Numbered from the stretch's first letter, positions 54,893 through 62,518 are shown. The stretch is 64,000 bases of DNA from Clostridia bacterium (GCA_017461235.1 JAFTYU010000005.1:115328-179327), one strand, 5' to 3'. Made by a program: numbers and translations. The notes: generated from the sequence alone by a model not told the origin.

Positions 54893-54930
54893 TTTTTTGT
54901 GACTTTTTTATTTCTCCCGTCATATATAAA
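54893..54930 (+). promoter_or_regulatory. alternative-sigma-like promoter upstream of the anti-sigma gene
   Basis: TTTTTTGTGACTTTTT, 10 nt, then GTCATATATAAA. It matches 54174-54211 (minus strand) in 16 + 11 of 12 positions at identical spacing. An ECF promoter of the type GTGAC-N15-GTCAT is proposed. A TTCTCCC/GGGAGAA inverted repeat overlaps its downstream half. Confidence 0.55.
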
Positions 54931-54972
54931 TGAAGGGAGAAAAAAATTTTTTTCGGGAACGGAGTTGTTTTT

Positions 54973-55800
54973 ATGGAATTGACAATACAGGAAAAGCTTA
55001 AATTAATAGAATTTTTCGAATTTCAACGTGACAGAGAAGTATCAAAACCCATAGGCGAAATGGATGTTGATACAATTGATGCTTATGTTAAAATTCTTCT
55101 GGACCTGCAGGACAAGCACCATCAACTCAGCTCTGATTTTATTAATGAACAGGTCAGAAAAGTCTTCCGTACGGAAGAAAATAAAACAGCCGCACCCGAA
55201 ACGGTAAAAACAACCAAAAAACGTTATAACAAAAAAATGGTATGGCTTATTGCCGCTTGTATCGCTCTGTTGGTGGCATTATTCAGTATTGTTTCAAGTG
55301 CAACGGAATGGAGCTTCTTTGATTTCCTTACGGAAAAGTTCGGCTCTGTTCACTCCACACCTATTGGAGAAAGAATTGATTTTAACGGCGAAACCATAAT
55401 ATTGGCGGGTAGTTCCACAACATATTCATCTGTTGAAGAAGCTCTTGAAGCCGAAAAAATTGACGTTCTTTACCCATCTGTTTTACCGGAGAGTATTGAA
55501 ATCAAAGAACTATTATTCCATCAAAACGATAGCACAAAAACGATGACATATATATTTAATGATACTGCATTGTCATTAGAAGTATATTTCAACACAAGTA
55601 TACCCGAAGAAGAAAAGCAAGTATCAACTGAAATCCGTGAAATCAACTCCATTACCTGCTACATCTGTGATATGCCGGATATTTCCAACACACAGATAAC
55701 CTTTGAATATGAAGGCAATACATATACATTCAGCCATACCGAAAAAGATGCTTTAATTGAAATTATTGAAAATCTGAAGGAGATTGATTATGAAAACTAA
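54973..55800 (+). CDS. membrane protein, probable anti-sigma factor
   Basis: 275 residues: a helical cytoplasmic domain (about 1-85, MELTIQEKLKLIEFFEFQRD...), one transmembrane helix (about 92-112, VWLIAACIALLVALFSIVSS) and an extracytoplasmic domain with repeated beta-strand-like segments (ITFEYEGNTYTFSHTE). This topology right after a sigma factor gene is that of RsgI/RsiV/DUF4367-type anti-sigma factors. No HxxxCxxC zinc anti-sigma motif is present. CGGAG precedes the ATG. The assignment rests on context and topology. Confidence 0.68.
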   Translation: MELTIQEKLKLIEFFEFQRDREVSKPIGEMDVDTIDAYVKILLDLQDKHHQLSSDFINEQVRKVFRTEENKTAAPETVKTTKKRYNKKMVWLIAACIALLVALFSIVSSATEWSFFDFLTEKFGSVHSTPIGERIDFNGETIILAGSSTTYSSVEEALEAEKIDVLYPSVLPESIEIKELLFHQNDSTKTMTYIFNDTALSLEVYFNTSIPEEEKQVSTEIREINSITCYICDMPDISNTQITFEYEGNTYTFSHTEKDALIEIIENLKEIDYEN

Positions 55801-56185
55801 AAGAATACTTTCACTTATATTAGCTTTAACAACCTTACTCTGTATGGCGATAATCCCCACAAACGCTGCGGAAGCAGACACAGAAACACACGAACATGTT
55901 GAAATAATAATCGAAAACGAAGATATTTCAGCAGAAACAAAAGAAAAGATTATGGCATTCTATTCCAACGGTGGTGAAGAACAGGAAGGCATTGCAACCT
56001 ACGGTCTCACCTGCACACTTCTCGGTCACAAGCTCGAAAGTTCAGTTGTTTACAAAATCACACACAAGGTTCGTACTACTTCTCCCAGATGTTTGAAAAA
56101 AACATACAACTACGAAAGCTGCACACGCTGTGATTATGAAGAATCCACTCTTGCCTCACAAAAATATATCGTTTGTTGTTCATAA
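55790..56185 (+). CDS. secreted small Cys-rich protein of the sigma/anti-sigma module
   Basis: 131 residues with a signal peptide (MKTKRILSLILALTTLLCMA...NAA), an acidic linker (about 27-65), and a C-terminal domain of about 55 residues with six cysteines (LTCTLLGHKLESS, SPRCLKKTYNYESCTRCDYE, KYIVCCS) and two His, which could form disulfides or bind zinc. I recognise no named family. AAGGAG lies 7 nt before the ATG, and the start overlaps the anti-sigma stop by 11 nt, so the two are co-translated. It may be the signal or the effector of the module. Confidence 0.75.
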   Translation: MKTKRILSLILALTTLLCMAIIPTNAAEADTETHEHVEIIIENEDISAETKEKIMAFYSNGGEEQEGIATYGLTCTLLGHKLESSVVYKITHKVRTTSPRCLKKTYNYESCTRCDYEESTLASQKYIVCCS

Positions 56186-56200
56186 ATAAACTAAGCCCCC

Positions 56201-56245
56201 AAGGGAGACACTTCATAAAGAAGTGTTCTCCCTTTGTTCTTTTTA
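56201..56245 (+). terminator. terminator after the secreted Cys-rich gene
   Basis: AAGGGAGACACTTC pairs with GAAGTGTTCTCCCTTT, followed by GTTCTTTTT. AAGCCCCC just upstream (56193-56200) could pair with GGGGGCTT at 56562-56569 on the far side of a repeat-rich insertion. Confidence 0.65.
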
Positions 56246-56267
56246 TATAAAAATTGACACTTTTGGT

Positions 56268-56299
56268 TTGAAAGTGTCATAGTGTGTTACATACTTTGA
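56268..56299 (+). repeat. 32-nt interspersed repeat, copy 1
   Basis: TTGAAAGTGTCATAGTG followed by TGTTACATACTTTGA; 30 of 32 bases match copy 2 at 62989-63020. The preceding TGACACTTT forms a hairpin with AAAGTGTCA. Confidence 0.75.
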
Positions 56300-56348
56300 G
56301 AAATGTAAATGCTTCCGAAAATAAACAATCGTTTTTTCGGTGCGTAAA

Positions 56349-56520
56349 GCGATATTGCAAACTGTCGTTTGCAGCGATATTTTTGACCTACGGCAAAAGC
56401 GATATAAAAGCCTTTGGCTTTTGCGATATTATATTCGTGCTTTTCACACGGCAAAGCCGTATATCGCGCGGTTATACCGCATATCTCAACTTTTGTTATA
56501 TCGCTCGTGCAAAGCACGAA
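56349..56520. repeat. mini-hairpin array with GCGATAT spacers
   Basis: Four copies of GCGATAT (56349, 56374, 56399, 56423) separate or flank small stem-loops such as TGCAAACTGTCGTTTGCA and AAAAGCCTTTGGCTTTT. In the right half the spacer appears as its reverse complement ATATCGC (56461, 56498), with stems such as ACGGCAAAGCCGT and CGTGCAAAGCACG. The whole is palindrome-rich and non-coding, probably an immobile element or a non-autonomous transposon relative. Confidence 0.7.
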
Positions 56521-56740
56521 TATAGCTGAGGTACACTTCCTTACGGAGTGTGCCTCAACCCGGGGGCTTTTTTGTTGCCGAGAAGAATAAATATGCGGCA
56601 GGTTACGAAACATATCATACTCTTGCAAGGGACAGATATCCGTCCCGAAATAAGTCCACATCTCAACTGTACACAATCGGGAAACTCACATTTAAGACGC
56701 TATGTTGCCAAACACCGAAGAAAATAGTCAACTGCTGTTA
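56521..56740. other. non-coding stretch with a hairpin and a T-run
   Basis: TGAGGTACACTTCC pairs with GGAGTGTGCCTCA (56527-56557), followed by GGGGGCTTTTTTG, which looks like the right half of a terminator. From about 56575 to 56740 I see no gene I trust and no clear motif. Confidence 0.4.
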
Positions 56741-56769
56741 TTGACTTATAAAGCCAAATATGTTAATAT
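56741..56769 (+). promoter_or_regulatory. promoter of the GtrA-like gene
   Basis: TTGACT, 17-nt spacer, TAATAT (56764-56769). Confidence 0.6.
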
Positions 56770-56805
56770 TTCTCTATATTATGTTAACAAAGGAGATTTT
56801 TTGTT

Positions 56806-57336
56806 ATGGCAAAATTAAAAGATGTGGACAAAGCCGCAGAAAATAAAGGCTCTGTTCTCGTTACTATCTGGCAGTTCGTTAAATTTATCTTTGTAAGTCT
56901 TCTTGCGATGATAGTTCAGTTCGTGCTTCTCAACACACTTCAGCTTATCCCCGCAGTTAAAGAGCTTTACACACAACCTTTTGATTGGTGGTTCTTCGTT
57001 TACCCCGTAGCTGTTGGTGGTCTCGGTTATTTCATCGTCAGCAACGTAGCAAACATCGTTGCACAGATTGTTGCTTTCTTTGTAAACAAAGAAAAAACCT
57101 TCAACTCAGGTGCAAATATTGCAGTTGCTCTTCCCATTTACATTATTTTCACTATCGGTCTCATATTCTTCTCAGCTTGGCTTAACCCCACTCTTAAAGA
57201 AGTATTTGTTGGTTTCGATTGGTGTAGTGAAGCTCTCGCAAAGAACATTGCAACTATGATATGCTCTGCACTTCAGTTCTTCCTTTACTTCCCCGTTGAT
57301 AAAATTCTTTTCCACAAGAAGAAAGAAGACAAATAA
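56806..57336 (+). CDS. GtrA-like membrane protein
   Basis: 176 residues with four hydrophobic segments (about 22-42, 62-90, 103-126, 140-160). IVAQIVAFFVNKEKTFNS is the signature of the GtrA family, small membrane proteins that assist transfer or flipping of lipid-linked sugars for surface polysaccharides or teichoic acids. No glycosyltransferase gene is adjacent, so the pathway is unknown. AAAGGAG precedes the ATG, and it has its own promoter and terminator. Confidence 0.82.
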   Translation: MAKLKDVDKAAENKGSVLVTIWQFVKFIFVSLLAMIVQFVLLNTLQLIPAVKELYTQPFDWWFFVYPVAVGGLGYFIVSNVANIVAQIVAFFVNKEKTFNSGANIAVALPIYIIFTIGLIFFSAWLNPTLKEVFVGFDWCSEALAKNIATMICSALQFFLYFPVDKILFHKKKEDK

Positions 57337-57348
57337 GAATTAACAAAT

Positions 57349-57390
57349 ATTGCATCCGAAAGTTAAAAACTTTCGGATGCAATTATTTTT
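57349..57390 (+). terminator. terminator of the GtrA-like gene
   Basis: TTGCATCCGAAAGTT pairs with AACTTTCGGATGCAA, followed by TTATTTTT. Confidence 0.8.
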
Positions 57391-57397
57391 ACTCACT

Positions 57398-57742
57398 CTA
57401 AAAATTCATATTATTCCAACCCCAGTCAGCGTAACCTTTGTATTTAACATAGACTCTGTCGGGGGAAATGCCAAGCTCTTTCTGAAGAATATTGCATACT
57501 TTAACAGTCATTGTCTCGCTACTCTCTTTTGAAACATTGCCGAGAAGCTCAACGTCAACGATTGCGCTATCCTGTGATGCATCACCCTTAAACCAGAGCC
57601 TTGCACCGTCTTCGAGACCCACCATAAGCCAGTTCTCCGTTTTACCCGGGAAACACTCAATAGCCTTACCAAAAGCGGATTTTAAATTCTCGCAATTTTC
57701 GGGTGTGAGCATTTTTGTTGTTTTAAGATTAATGTACGGCAT
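57398..57742 (-). CDS. MIF-like tautomerase superfamily protein
   Basis: 114 residues, the normal size of macrophage migration inhibitory factor-like phenylpyruvate tautomerases. The catalytic Pro follows the initiator Met (MPYINLKTTKM). The core LMVGLEDGARLWFKG, a central beta strand (SAIVDVELLG) and the C-terminal YVKYKGYADWGWNNM are MIF-like. Bacterial members trimerise; substrate unknown. It stands alone between two terminators or gaps. Confidence 0.87.
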   Translation of the reverse strand: MPYINLKTTKMLTPENCENLKSAFGKAIECFPGKTENWLMVGLEDGARLWFKGDASQDSAIVDVELLGNVSKESSETMTVKVCNILQKELGISPDRVYVKYKGYADWGWNNMNF

Positions 57743-57761
57743 AAAGCATTCTCCTTAAATT

Positions 57762-58415
57762 TTAATTTACCATATTATATATGACGTAATAATGAAAAGC
57801 ACTGCCTATAAGCACAACCACGTGAAAAACAGGGTGAAATTTTTCGTTTTTCTTACCCAATCCCAACAAAACTATGCTTAAAAGATAAAATATGCACCCC
57901 ACCAGAATAAGAAGGAATTCGGTAATATTGAGTTTATCCAAAAGTGGTACTGCAACAAGAAGCATCAACGAGCAGCAGGCAATATAAACGCCCAGAGTTA
58001 CGGCTTTCAGCTTTTCAAAGAAAAAAATCTTTGAAATAAAACCAAAAATCGTGCAAATCCACGCAAGGGCAAAAACTATTATCCCGTGCGGCATACTGAC
58101 CCTGAATAAGGTTATAAGAGCACAGGGCGTTGCCGTGCCCGCAATAAGTACGGGAATAGTTGAATGGTCAACTATTCGTGCTATGCGTTTAGCTTCACCG
58201 TTTTTTAATTTATGATAAACGGTTGAAACTATATAAACCGCCGAAAGGGACAAACCGTAAACCACCATAGCAAAGGTTTCACGAAGACCTTCGGCTTTTA
58301 ATAACAGAAGAACGGCGCCGACAACACTTAAGAGCGCACCGACTCCGTGGGTCAGATAATTAAGAGTATCGACGCCTTTGGAATATTCAATTAAGCGGAC
58401 ATCTTTGCCTACCAT
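57762..58415 (-). CDS. hemolysin III / PAQR-family membrane protein (YqfA-like)
   Basis: 217 residues with seven hydrophobic helices. Family motifs are LNYLTHGVGALLSVVG near the N-terminus, the metal-binding region SAVYIVSTVYHKL and DHSTIPVLIAGTATP, and the C-terminal FHPVFHVVVLIGSAFHYYVIY. YqfA-like proteins are integral membrane proteins possibly acting in lipid or stress response. The ATG at 58415 has GGTGAG upstream; the earlier frame start is weaker. Confidence 0.88.
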   Translation of the reverse strand: MVGKDVRLIEYSKGVDTLNYLTHGVGALLSVVGAVLLLLKAEGLRETFAMVVYGLSLSAVYIVSTVYHKLKNGEAKRIARIVDHSTIPVLIAGTATPCALITLFRVSMPHGIIVFALAWICTIFGFISKIFFFEKLKAVTLGVYIACCSLMLLVAVPLLDKLNITEFLLILVGCIFYLLSIVLLGLGKKNEKFHPVFHVVVLIGSAFHYYVIYNMVN

Positions 58416-58476
58416 AATACTCACCAATGAAATAATATCACACAGTTATGAATTTTTAAAGAACTTTTTGTGAATT

Positions 58477-59685
58477 TCAGGTGTTTTCAAGCCATTTAAA
58501 GGCGTTGAAAGCAAGCACCGCACTACCGATTTTTAAAACCGACTCATCAAAAACAACCTTCGGGTGATGTTGGTGGTACTGAAAGCCTTTTTCGGGCTCC
58601 CCTGCCGCAAGCGCCAGCATTACAGACGGAATTTCTTTACTGATATATGCAAAATCTTCCGAACCACCCTTGTGGGTATTTTCTGCACCGAAAGCTGATG
58701 CGTTAATAACACCGTCTTCTCCCAAAAGTTCAACCAGAGCTTTTTCGGTAAAACTGACCAACTCCTTATCATTGGTAAGTGTAGGACAACCGCTACCGAA
58801 GGTAATTGTCACCTTTGTTCTTAAGGCACAACCTATACCTTCGGCAATCTCGCTTATACGTTTTTTTATTTTATCGCGAATAACATCATCAAAGGCGCGT
58901 AAAGTGCCTTGTAAAACCGCACTATCGGCAATAACATTGCCTGCCGTGCCACCGTGGAATGAGCCAACTGTGACAAGTGCTTCATCGGTTACGCCCATTT
59001 CCCTTGCGGAAATCTCCTGCAGGCCGAGCAGAATATGCGCCGCCGCAGTAACGGGATCTATGCCTAACTGTGGTGTAGAGCCATGGCACCCTTTCCCCTG
59101 AACATTAATTGTAAAATAATCTGCTGCAGGTGCACCTACACCCGACACGGGGACAATAACCGTACCTGATTTTAATGGAAAACCTGCCATAACGTGCAGC
59201 ATCATTGCGGCACTAACATCGGGATTCTTTAAAACACCGTTATCAATCATATTCTTGGCTCCCGATAAAGTTTCTTCCGCAGGCTGAAACATAAGTTTTA
59301 TGGTGCCGTTTATTTCGTTTTCAAATTTTTTCAGTATTTTTGCCGCACCCAAAAGCATTGCTGTATGCATATCGTGACCGCAGGCGTGCATATTACCCTT
59401 CTCGCAGGAAAACGGTAATTTGGTCTCTTCCTTTACGGGCAAAGCATCCATATCCGCACGCAACAAAAACGTTTTTCCGCTTGCACCGTTACCGACAGTG
59501 GCGGTCACTCCGCATTTGCCGCAATCGTGGTACTCATACCCCATTTCCTGCAGCTTTTCTTTTACAAAAGACACAGTCTCACAAAGATTAAACTCCGTTT
59601 CCGCGTGTGCGTGAAGCCATCGGCGGTTTTCAACAATTTCATTTTCAACAGATTCGGCACAGTTCAAAAAATCTTTTGCAGTCAT
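58477..59685 (-). CDS. M20-family amidohydrolase
   Basis: 402-residue metallo-aminoacylase with metal-binding HACGHDMHTAMLLGAAKIL and FQPAEETLSGAKNMIDNGVL, and TLRADMDALPVKEETKLPF. The M20D subgroup (HipO/AbgB-like) removes acyl groups from N-acyl amino acids or peptides. No signal peptide, so it is cytosolic. Substrate unknown. Confidence 0.9.
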   Translation of the reverse strand: MTAKDFLNCAESVENEIVENRRWLHAHAETEFNLCETVSFVKEKLQEMGYEYHDCGKCGVTATVGNGASGKTFLLRADMDALPVKEETKLPFSCEKGNMHACGHDMHTAMLLGAAKILKKFENEINGTIKLMFQPAEETLSGAKNMIDNGVLKNPDVSAAMMLHVMAGFPLKSGTVIVPVSGVGAPAADYFTINVQGKGCHGSTPQLGIDPVTAAAHILLGLQEISAREMGVTDEALVTVGSFHGGTAGNVIADSAVLQGTLRAFDDVIRDKIKKRISEIAEGIGCALRTKVTITFGSGCPTLTNDKELVSFTEKALVELLGEDGVINASAFGAENTHKGGSEDFAYISKEIPSVMLALAAGEPEKGFQYHQHHPKVVFDESVLKIGSAVLAFNAFKWLENT

Positions 59686-59710
59686 TTTTTCACCCCGACA
59701 CGTTCATTTT

Positions 59711-60145
59711 TTATAAAAACTTTCGGATATCAACGGCGAGCTTTTCTTCAAGATTTATAAGGCGTTTTGCCACATCCTTTGACTTTTCATCAGCGGCTTT
59801 GTACTGATTAAGATATTTGTTAAGGGATTTTACACCCATATTGCAACCGTCGGTCATAAGGTCAGCAATAACTTTGTCTGACTGCTCCATACCCAGCTTG
59901 AAATTTGTCTTCATCCATGACATACCCTTGGCAATGGGGTTAGGCTCTTTGCCTGCATCCTTATAATCTGCAAGAAGCAACTGAATTTCCGTATCAAGCT
60001 TGTGGTGCTCATCCTTGTTTTCAATAAGGAATTTCTTTAAATTCTCGCTTTTTACGTAACCTAAAACATCATCAATTGATGAAACGCCCATTTTTACGCC
60101 TGCATCGCATTCGCGAAGAAGCTTGATTGTATCCTGTTGTACCAT
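59711..60145 (-). CDS. helical protein of unknown function, ferritin-like fold possible
   Basis: 144 residues, highly helical by composition, with internal Lys/Glu heptad-like patterns (NLKKFLIENKDEHHKLDTEI). The sequence EHHKLDTEIQLLLADY contains a His/Glu cluster as in ferritin-like or DUF2383-type proteins, but the ExxH pairs needed for a diiron site are not obvious. No known family claimed. The ATG at 60145 has AAAGGATG upstream. Confidence 0.65.
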   Translation of the reverse strand: MVQQDTIKLLRECDAGVKMGVSSIDDVLGYVKSENLKKFLIENKDEHHKLDTEIQLLLADYKDAGKEPNPIAKGMSWMKTNFKLGMEQSDKVIADLMTDGCNMGVKSLNKYLNQYKAADEKSKDVAKRLINLEEKLAVDIRKFL

Positions 60146-60209
60146 AAATATCATCCTTTCAAATTCATAAAAACATTATTCCCTGAAATGACAAAATTTA
60201 TGTAAATAA

Positions 60210-60256
60210 AAAATGCATCGGACTTTAAATTTCAATTTAAGTCCGATGCATTTTTA
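60210..60256. terminator. terminator between glycerate kinase and the helical protein gene
   Basis: AATGCATCGGACTT pairs with AAGTCCGATGCATT, flanked by A- and T-runs, so it works in either direction. Confidence 0.8.
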
Positions 60257-61387
60257 TTATTTGATTGAACTGAAAACACTCTGTGCCGTTTTACACAGAT
60301 TATCATATGCAACTTCTTTTTTCATTGCTTCGTGAAGTTCCGTATCCTTTGGGGTTATCCGATAAATTTCATCTATTCCGTAATCGCGCAAAATAACTGC
60401 ATCGTCGGAAACCGAGCCTGCGAAAGCAATAACCTTTTTATTATGTTTTTTTGCAATTTTTGCTACCCCCACAGGAGCCTTCCCCATAGCCGTTTGGGCA
60501 TCAAGGCGACCTTCACCCGTTATGATTAAATCTGCGCTTTTTGCATAATTTTCAAAGCCTGTTTCCTGAAGAACTATATTTATACCCGACTCCAATTTAC
60601 CGTTTAAAAAGGATGAAAATGCAAAGCCCATACCCCCTGCCGCACCTGCACCGGGAAAATCCGGATCGGCATCGGATGAAATATCACGGGAGAGTTCAGC
60701 GTAATTACGGAGCCACTCATCCATTTTTCTTATATCTTCGTCGGTTGCGCCCTTCTGCGGCGCAAAGACCGCACTGCACCCTTTAACTCCGCATAAAGGA
60801 TTTGTAACATCACAAGCCACACGGAACGAACATTCTTTAAGTTCAGGCAAAACGTCGGACGATGATATGCTTTTTAAATTTTCAAGACCTTTAGCGCCAA
60901 GGACAATTTCCACACCGTTTTTATCGTAAAACTTGTATCCTAACGCCGCGAGCATACCTACACCGCCATCATTGGTTGCACTACCGCCAATGCCGACTAT
61001 AAAGCGCCTGCATCCTTTGTTAACGGCATCTTTTATTATTTCACCAACACCGTAAGTGGTTGTATTTAAAGGATTACGTTCGTTTTCCGATACAAGGGTC
61101 AGCCCCGCTGCCGAAGCCATTTCGACAACTGCGGTTTTGCCATCATTCAATATACAATAGGTTGCGTTGACCTGCTTTCGCAAAGGTCCTGTAACGGTAA
61201 CATCAATAAGTTTACCGCCCAAACCGCTATAAAGCGCCTGCACCGTGCCTTCGCCGCCATCGGCTAAAGGCAGAACAACAACTTCAACATCTTTAAAAAT
61301 TTTGAGAGCCGCCGCCTTAACCGCAGAACCTGCCTCAAGAGAAGAAAGACTGCCCTTGAAAGAATCAACGGCAACAACAATACGCAT
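60257..61387 (-). CDS. glycerate 2-kinase
   Basis: 376 residues of the GlxK/GarK family, which phosphorylates D-glycerate to 2-phosphoglycerate. Motifs are DSFKGSLSSLEAGSAVKAA at the N-terminus, ADGGEGTVQAL, the glycine-rich RFIVGIGGSATNDGGVGML, LIITGEGRLDAQTAMGKAP and VIAFAGSV. It probably feeds glycerate into glycolysis; no glycerate-producing gene lies next to it. Confidence 0.93.
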   Translation of the reverse strand: MRIVVAVDSFKGSLSSLEAGSAVKAAALKIFKDVEVVVLPLADGGEGTVQALYSGLGGKLIDVTVTGPLRKQVNATYCILNDGKTAVVEMASAAGLTLVSENERNPLNTTTYGVGEIIKDAVNKGCRRFIVGIGGSATNDGGVGMLAALGYKFYDKNGVEIVLGAKGLENLKSISSSDVLPELKECSFRVACDVTNPLCGVKGCSAVFAPQKGATDEDIRKMDEWLRNYAELSRDISSDADPDFPGAGAAGGMGFAFSSFLNGKLESGINIVLQETGFENYAKSADLIITGEGRLDAQTAMGKAPVGVAKIAKKHNKKVIAFAGSVSDDAVILRDYGIDEIYRITPKDTELHEAMKKEVAYDNLCKTAQSVFSSIK

Positions 61388-61467
61388 AGAATCACCGCCT
61401 GGTATAAAAGTAAAATATCCTGTATTTACAGCCCAAGTTGAAACAATTTGATAAATTGAATTTTTCT

Positions 61468-61983
61468 TTATAAATCAATATTGATTTCGCACTTATCTTC
61501 AATAAGTATATAGTTCACATTATGGTTTTGTGCGAGAGCTAACATTTCTGCATTGTCTGCCAATACACTCTCTATTGTACACCATTCATCATTCAAACGA
61601 TTTTCAATGGCATTTGCATATTTCTTTATGTCAGCAAAGCTGTTTCTGATATATTTCTCACTCATTACAAGACAGTAATATTTTATGTTTTCAAGATAAT
61701 TAGAGTCAAAGTCCTTCTGCCAATCGAATGGAATATAACAACCTTCGACAATTAAGTTCTGCTTGTTCTCAATTGCAGTTTTAATCATCTCACGAACAAC
61801 GGGCCATAAGTATGCGGTCAAGTCCTTATCGTCGCTCATTGGAGTGAGTTCCGTATTTCCGCTACGGATTAATCCCATTTTCAAATGGTCAATGGACAGA
61901 TACGGATATTTAAATTTTTCCAGCAGCTTTTGTGCAAGTGCAGTTTTGCCTGTATGCGATGCTCCGGTAATTAAAATAATCAT
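61468..61983 (-). CDS. small P-loop kinase-like NTPase
   Basis: 171 residues with Walker A GASHTGKTALAQKLL and a second acidic strand QNLIVEGCY, resembling adenylate/shikimate-type or zeta-toxin-like small kinases. SIDHLKMGLIRSG suggests a substrate-binding loop. No antitoxin or partner gene is adjacent. Function unknown. Confidence 0.7.
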   Translation of the reverse strand: MIILITGASHTGKTALAQKLLEKFKYPYLSIDHLKMGLIRSGNTELTPMSDDKDLTAYLWPVVREMIKTAIENKQNLIVEGCYIPFDWQKDFDSNYLENIKYYCLVMSEKYIRNSFADIKKYANAIENRLNDEWCTIESVLADNAEMLALAQNHNVNYILIEDKCEINIDL

Positions 61984-62043
61984 CTCATTATCCCTACAAA
62001 TTCTTACTTGTATATCTAATTATATCACTCTTAACATGAATAA

Positions 62044-62230
62044 TCAAGGCGGAGCCTTGTATGTAATCCGTCGCAGACGGAATGTAATCACAACAACGTT
62101 GTGGATGTAATCCTTTCGCAGAAAGGTATGTTATCAATCCGAAAGAGAAATGGCACCTGTGGTGATAACATACACGCTGCGCATGATTACATACGCCTTG
62201 CGGCGATTACACACCAATCCTTCGGATTGG
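62044..62230. repeat. mini-hairpin array with ATGTAATC spacers
   Basis: Stem-loops with 3-nt loops in series: CAAGGCGGAGCCTTG, CGTCGCAGACG, ACAACAACGTTGT, CTTTCGCAGAAAG. They are separated by ATGTAATC-type 8-mers. After a centre of about 30 nt the order reverses: GATAACAT, GATTACAT, then CGCCTTGCGGCG, GATTACAC, and a final hairpin CCAATCCTTCGGATTGG. It has the same architecture as 56349-56520 but an unrelated spacer sequence. Non-coding. Confidence 0.75.
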
Positions 62231-62232
62231 AT

Positions 62233-62269
62233 AAAAAAATAAGGACTTCCGAAGAAGTCCTTATTTTTT
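62233..62269 (-). terminator. terminator of tRNA-Arg
   Basis: AAAATAAGGACTTC pairs with GAAGTCCTTATTTT, with A/T runs on both sides. Confidence 0.8.
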
Positions 62270-62346
62270 TGGCCCGCCCAAAGGGATTCGAACCCCCGTT
62301 CTTCAGAATCGGAATCTGCTGCGTTATCCAACTGCGCCATGGACGG
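62270..62346 (-). tRNA. tRNA-Arg(CCG)
   Basis: 77 nt on the minus strand, folded by eye: acceptor CCGTCCA pairs with TGGGCGG (one G-T wobble), D-stem GCGC, anticodon loop TTCCGAT with anticodon CCG, T-loop TTCGAAT, discriminator G and encoded CCA. It reads CGG arginine codons. The hairpin array and terminator lie immediately downstream. Confidence 0.9.
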
Positions 62347-62390
62347 ATTTTATACGGATTTATATATTATATGCAAATCCTTAAACTTTT

Positions 62391-62461
62391 TCAAGTCCTT
62401 TTTCTTTCACTAAAACAAAAACAGAGAATCTACACTAATGTGTAAATTCTCTATTTGGTGC
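62391..62461 (-). repeat. 71-nt direct repeat, copy 1 (recombinase 3' end)
   Basis: Identical in 70 of 71 bases to 63170-63240. On the minus strand it encodes the last residues of the serine recombinase (GAPNREFTH, stop) and its terminator hairpin. It is therefore a detached copy of the recombinase gene end, 45 nt upstream of tRNA-Arg. Confidence 0.85.
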
Positions 62462-62479
62462 GAGTGTTCATAAGGGATT
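62462..62479 (+). repeat. 18-nt inverted repeat, left copy
   Basis: GAGTGTTCATAAGGGATT; its reverse complement (17/18) lies at 63054-63071, so the two flank the DUF5071 gene. Confidence 0.6.
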
Positions 62480-62489
62480 ATGCTTTATA

Positions 62490-62518
62490 TTTACTTTTGT
62501 TTTCGGTTATGTTATACT
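62490..62518 (+). promoter_or_regulatory. promoter of the DUF5071 gene
   Basis: TTTACT, 17-nt spacer, TATACT (62513-62518) with TG one base upstream. Confidence 0.6.

Noticed and set aside
56349-56520. CRISPR array
   Set aside because: The repeated 7-mers are too short, spacing is irregular, and the sequence between them is self-complementary hairpins, not unique spacers. No cas genes are nearby.
56550-56744. Open frame of 64 codons on the plus strand
   Set aside because: No ribosome binding site, composition unlike genes, and it begins inside the right half of a terminator.
62044-62230. CRISPR array
   Set aside because: The repeats invert halfway and the intervening sequences are palindromes; no cas genes.
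62391-62461. Stand-alone terminator or small gene
   Set aside because: It is a 70/71 match to the end of the recombinase gene, including stop codon and hairpin, so it is better explained as a detached copy.
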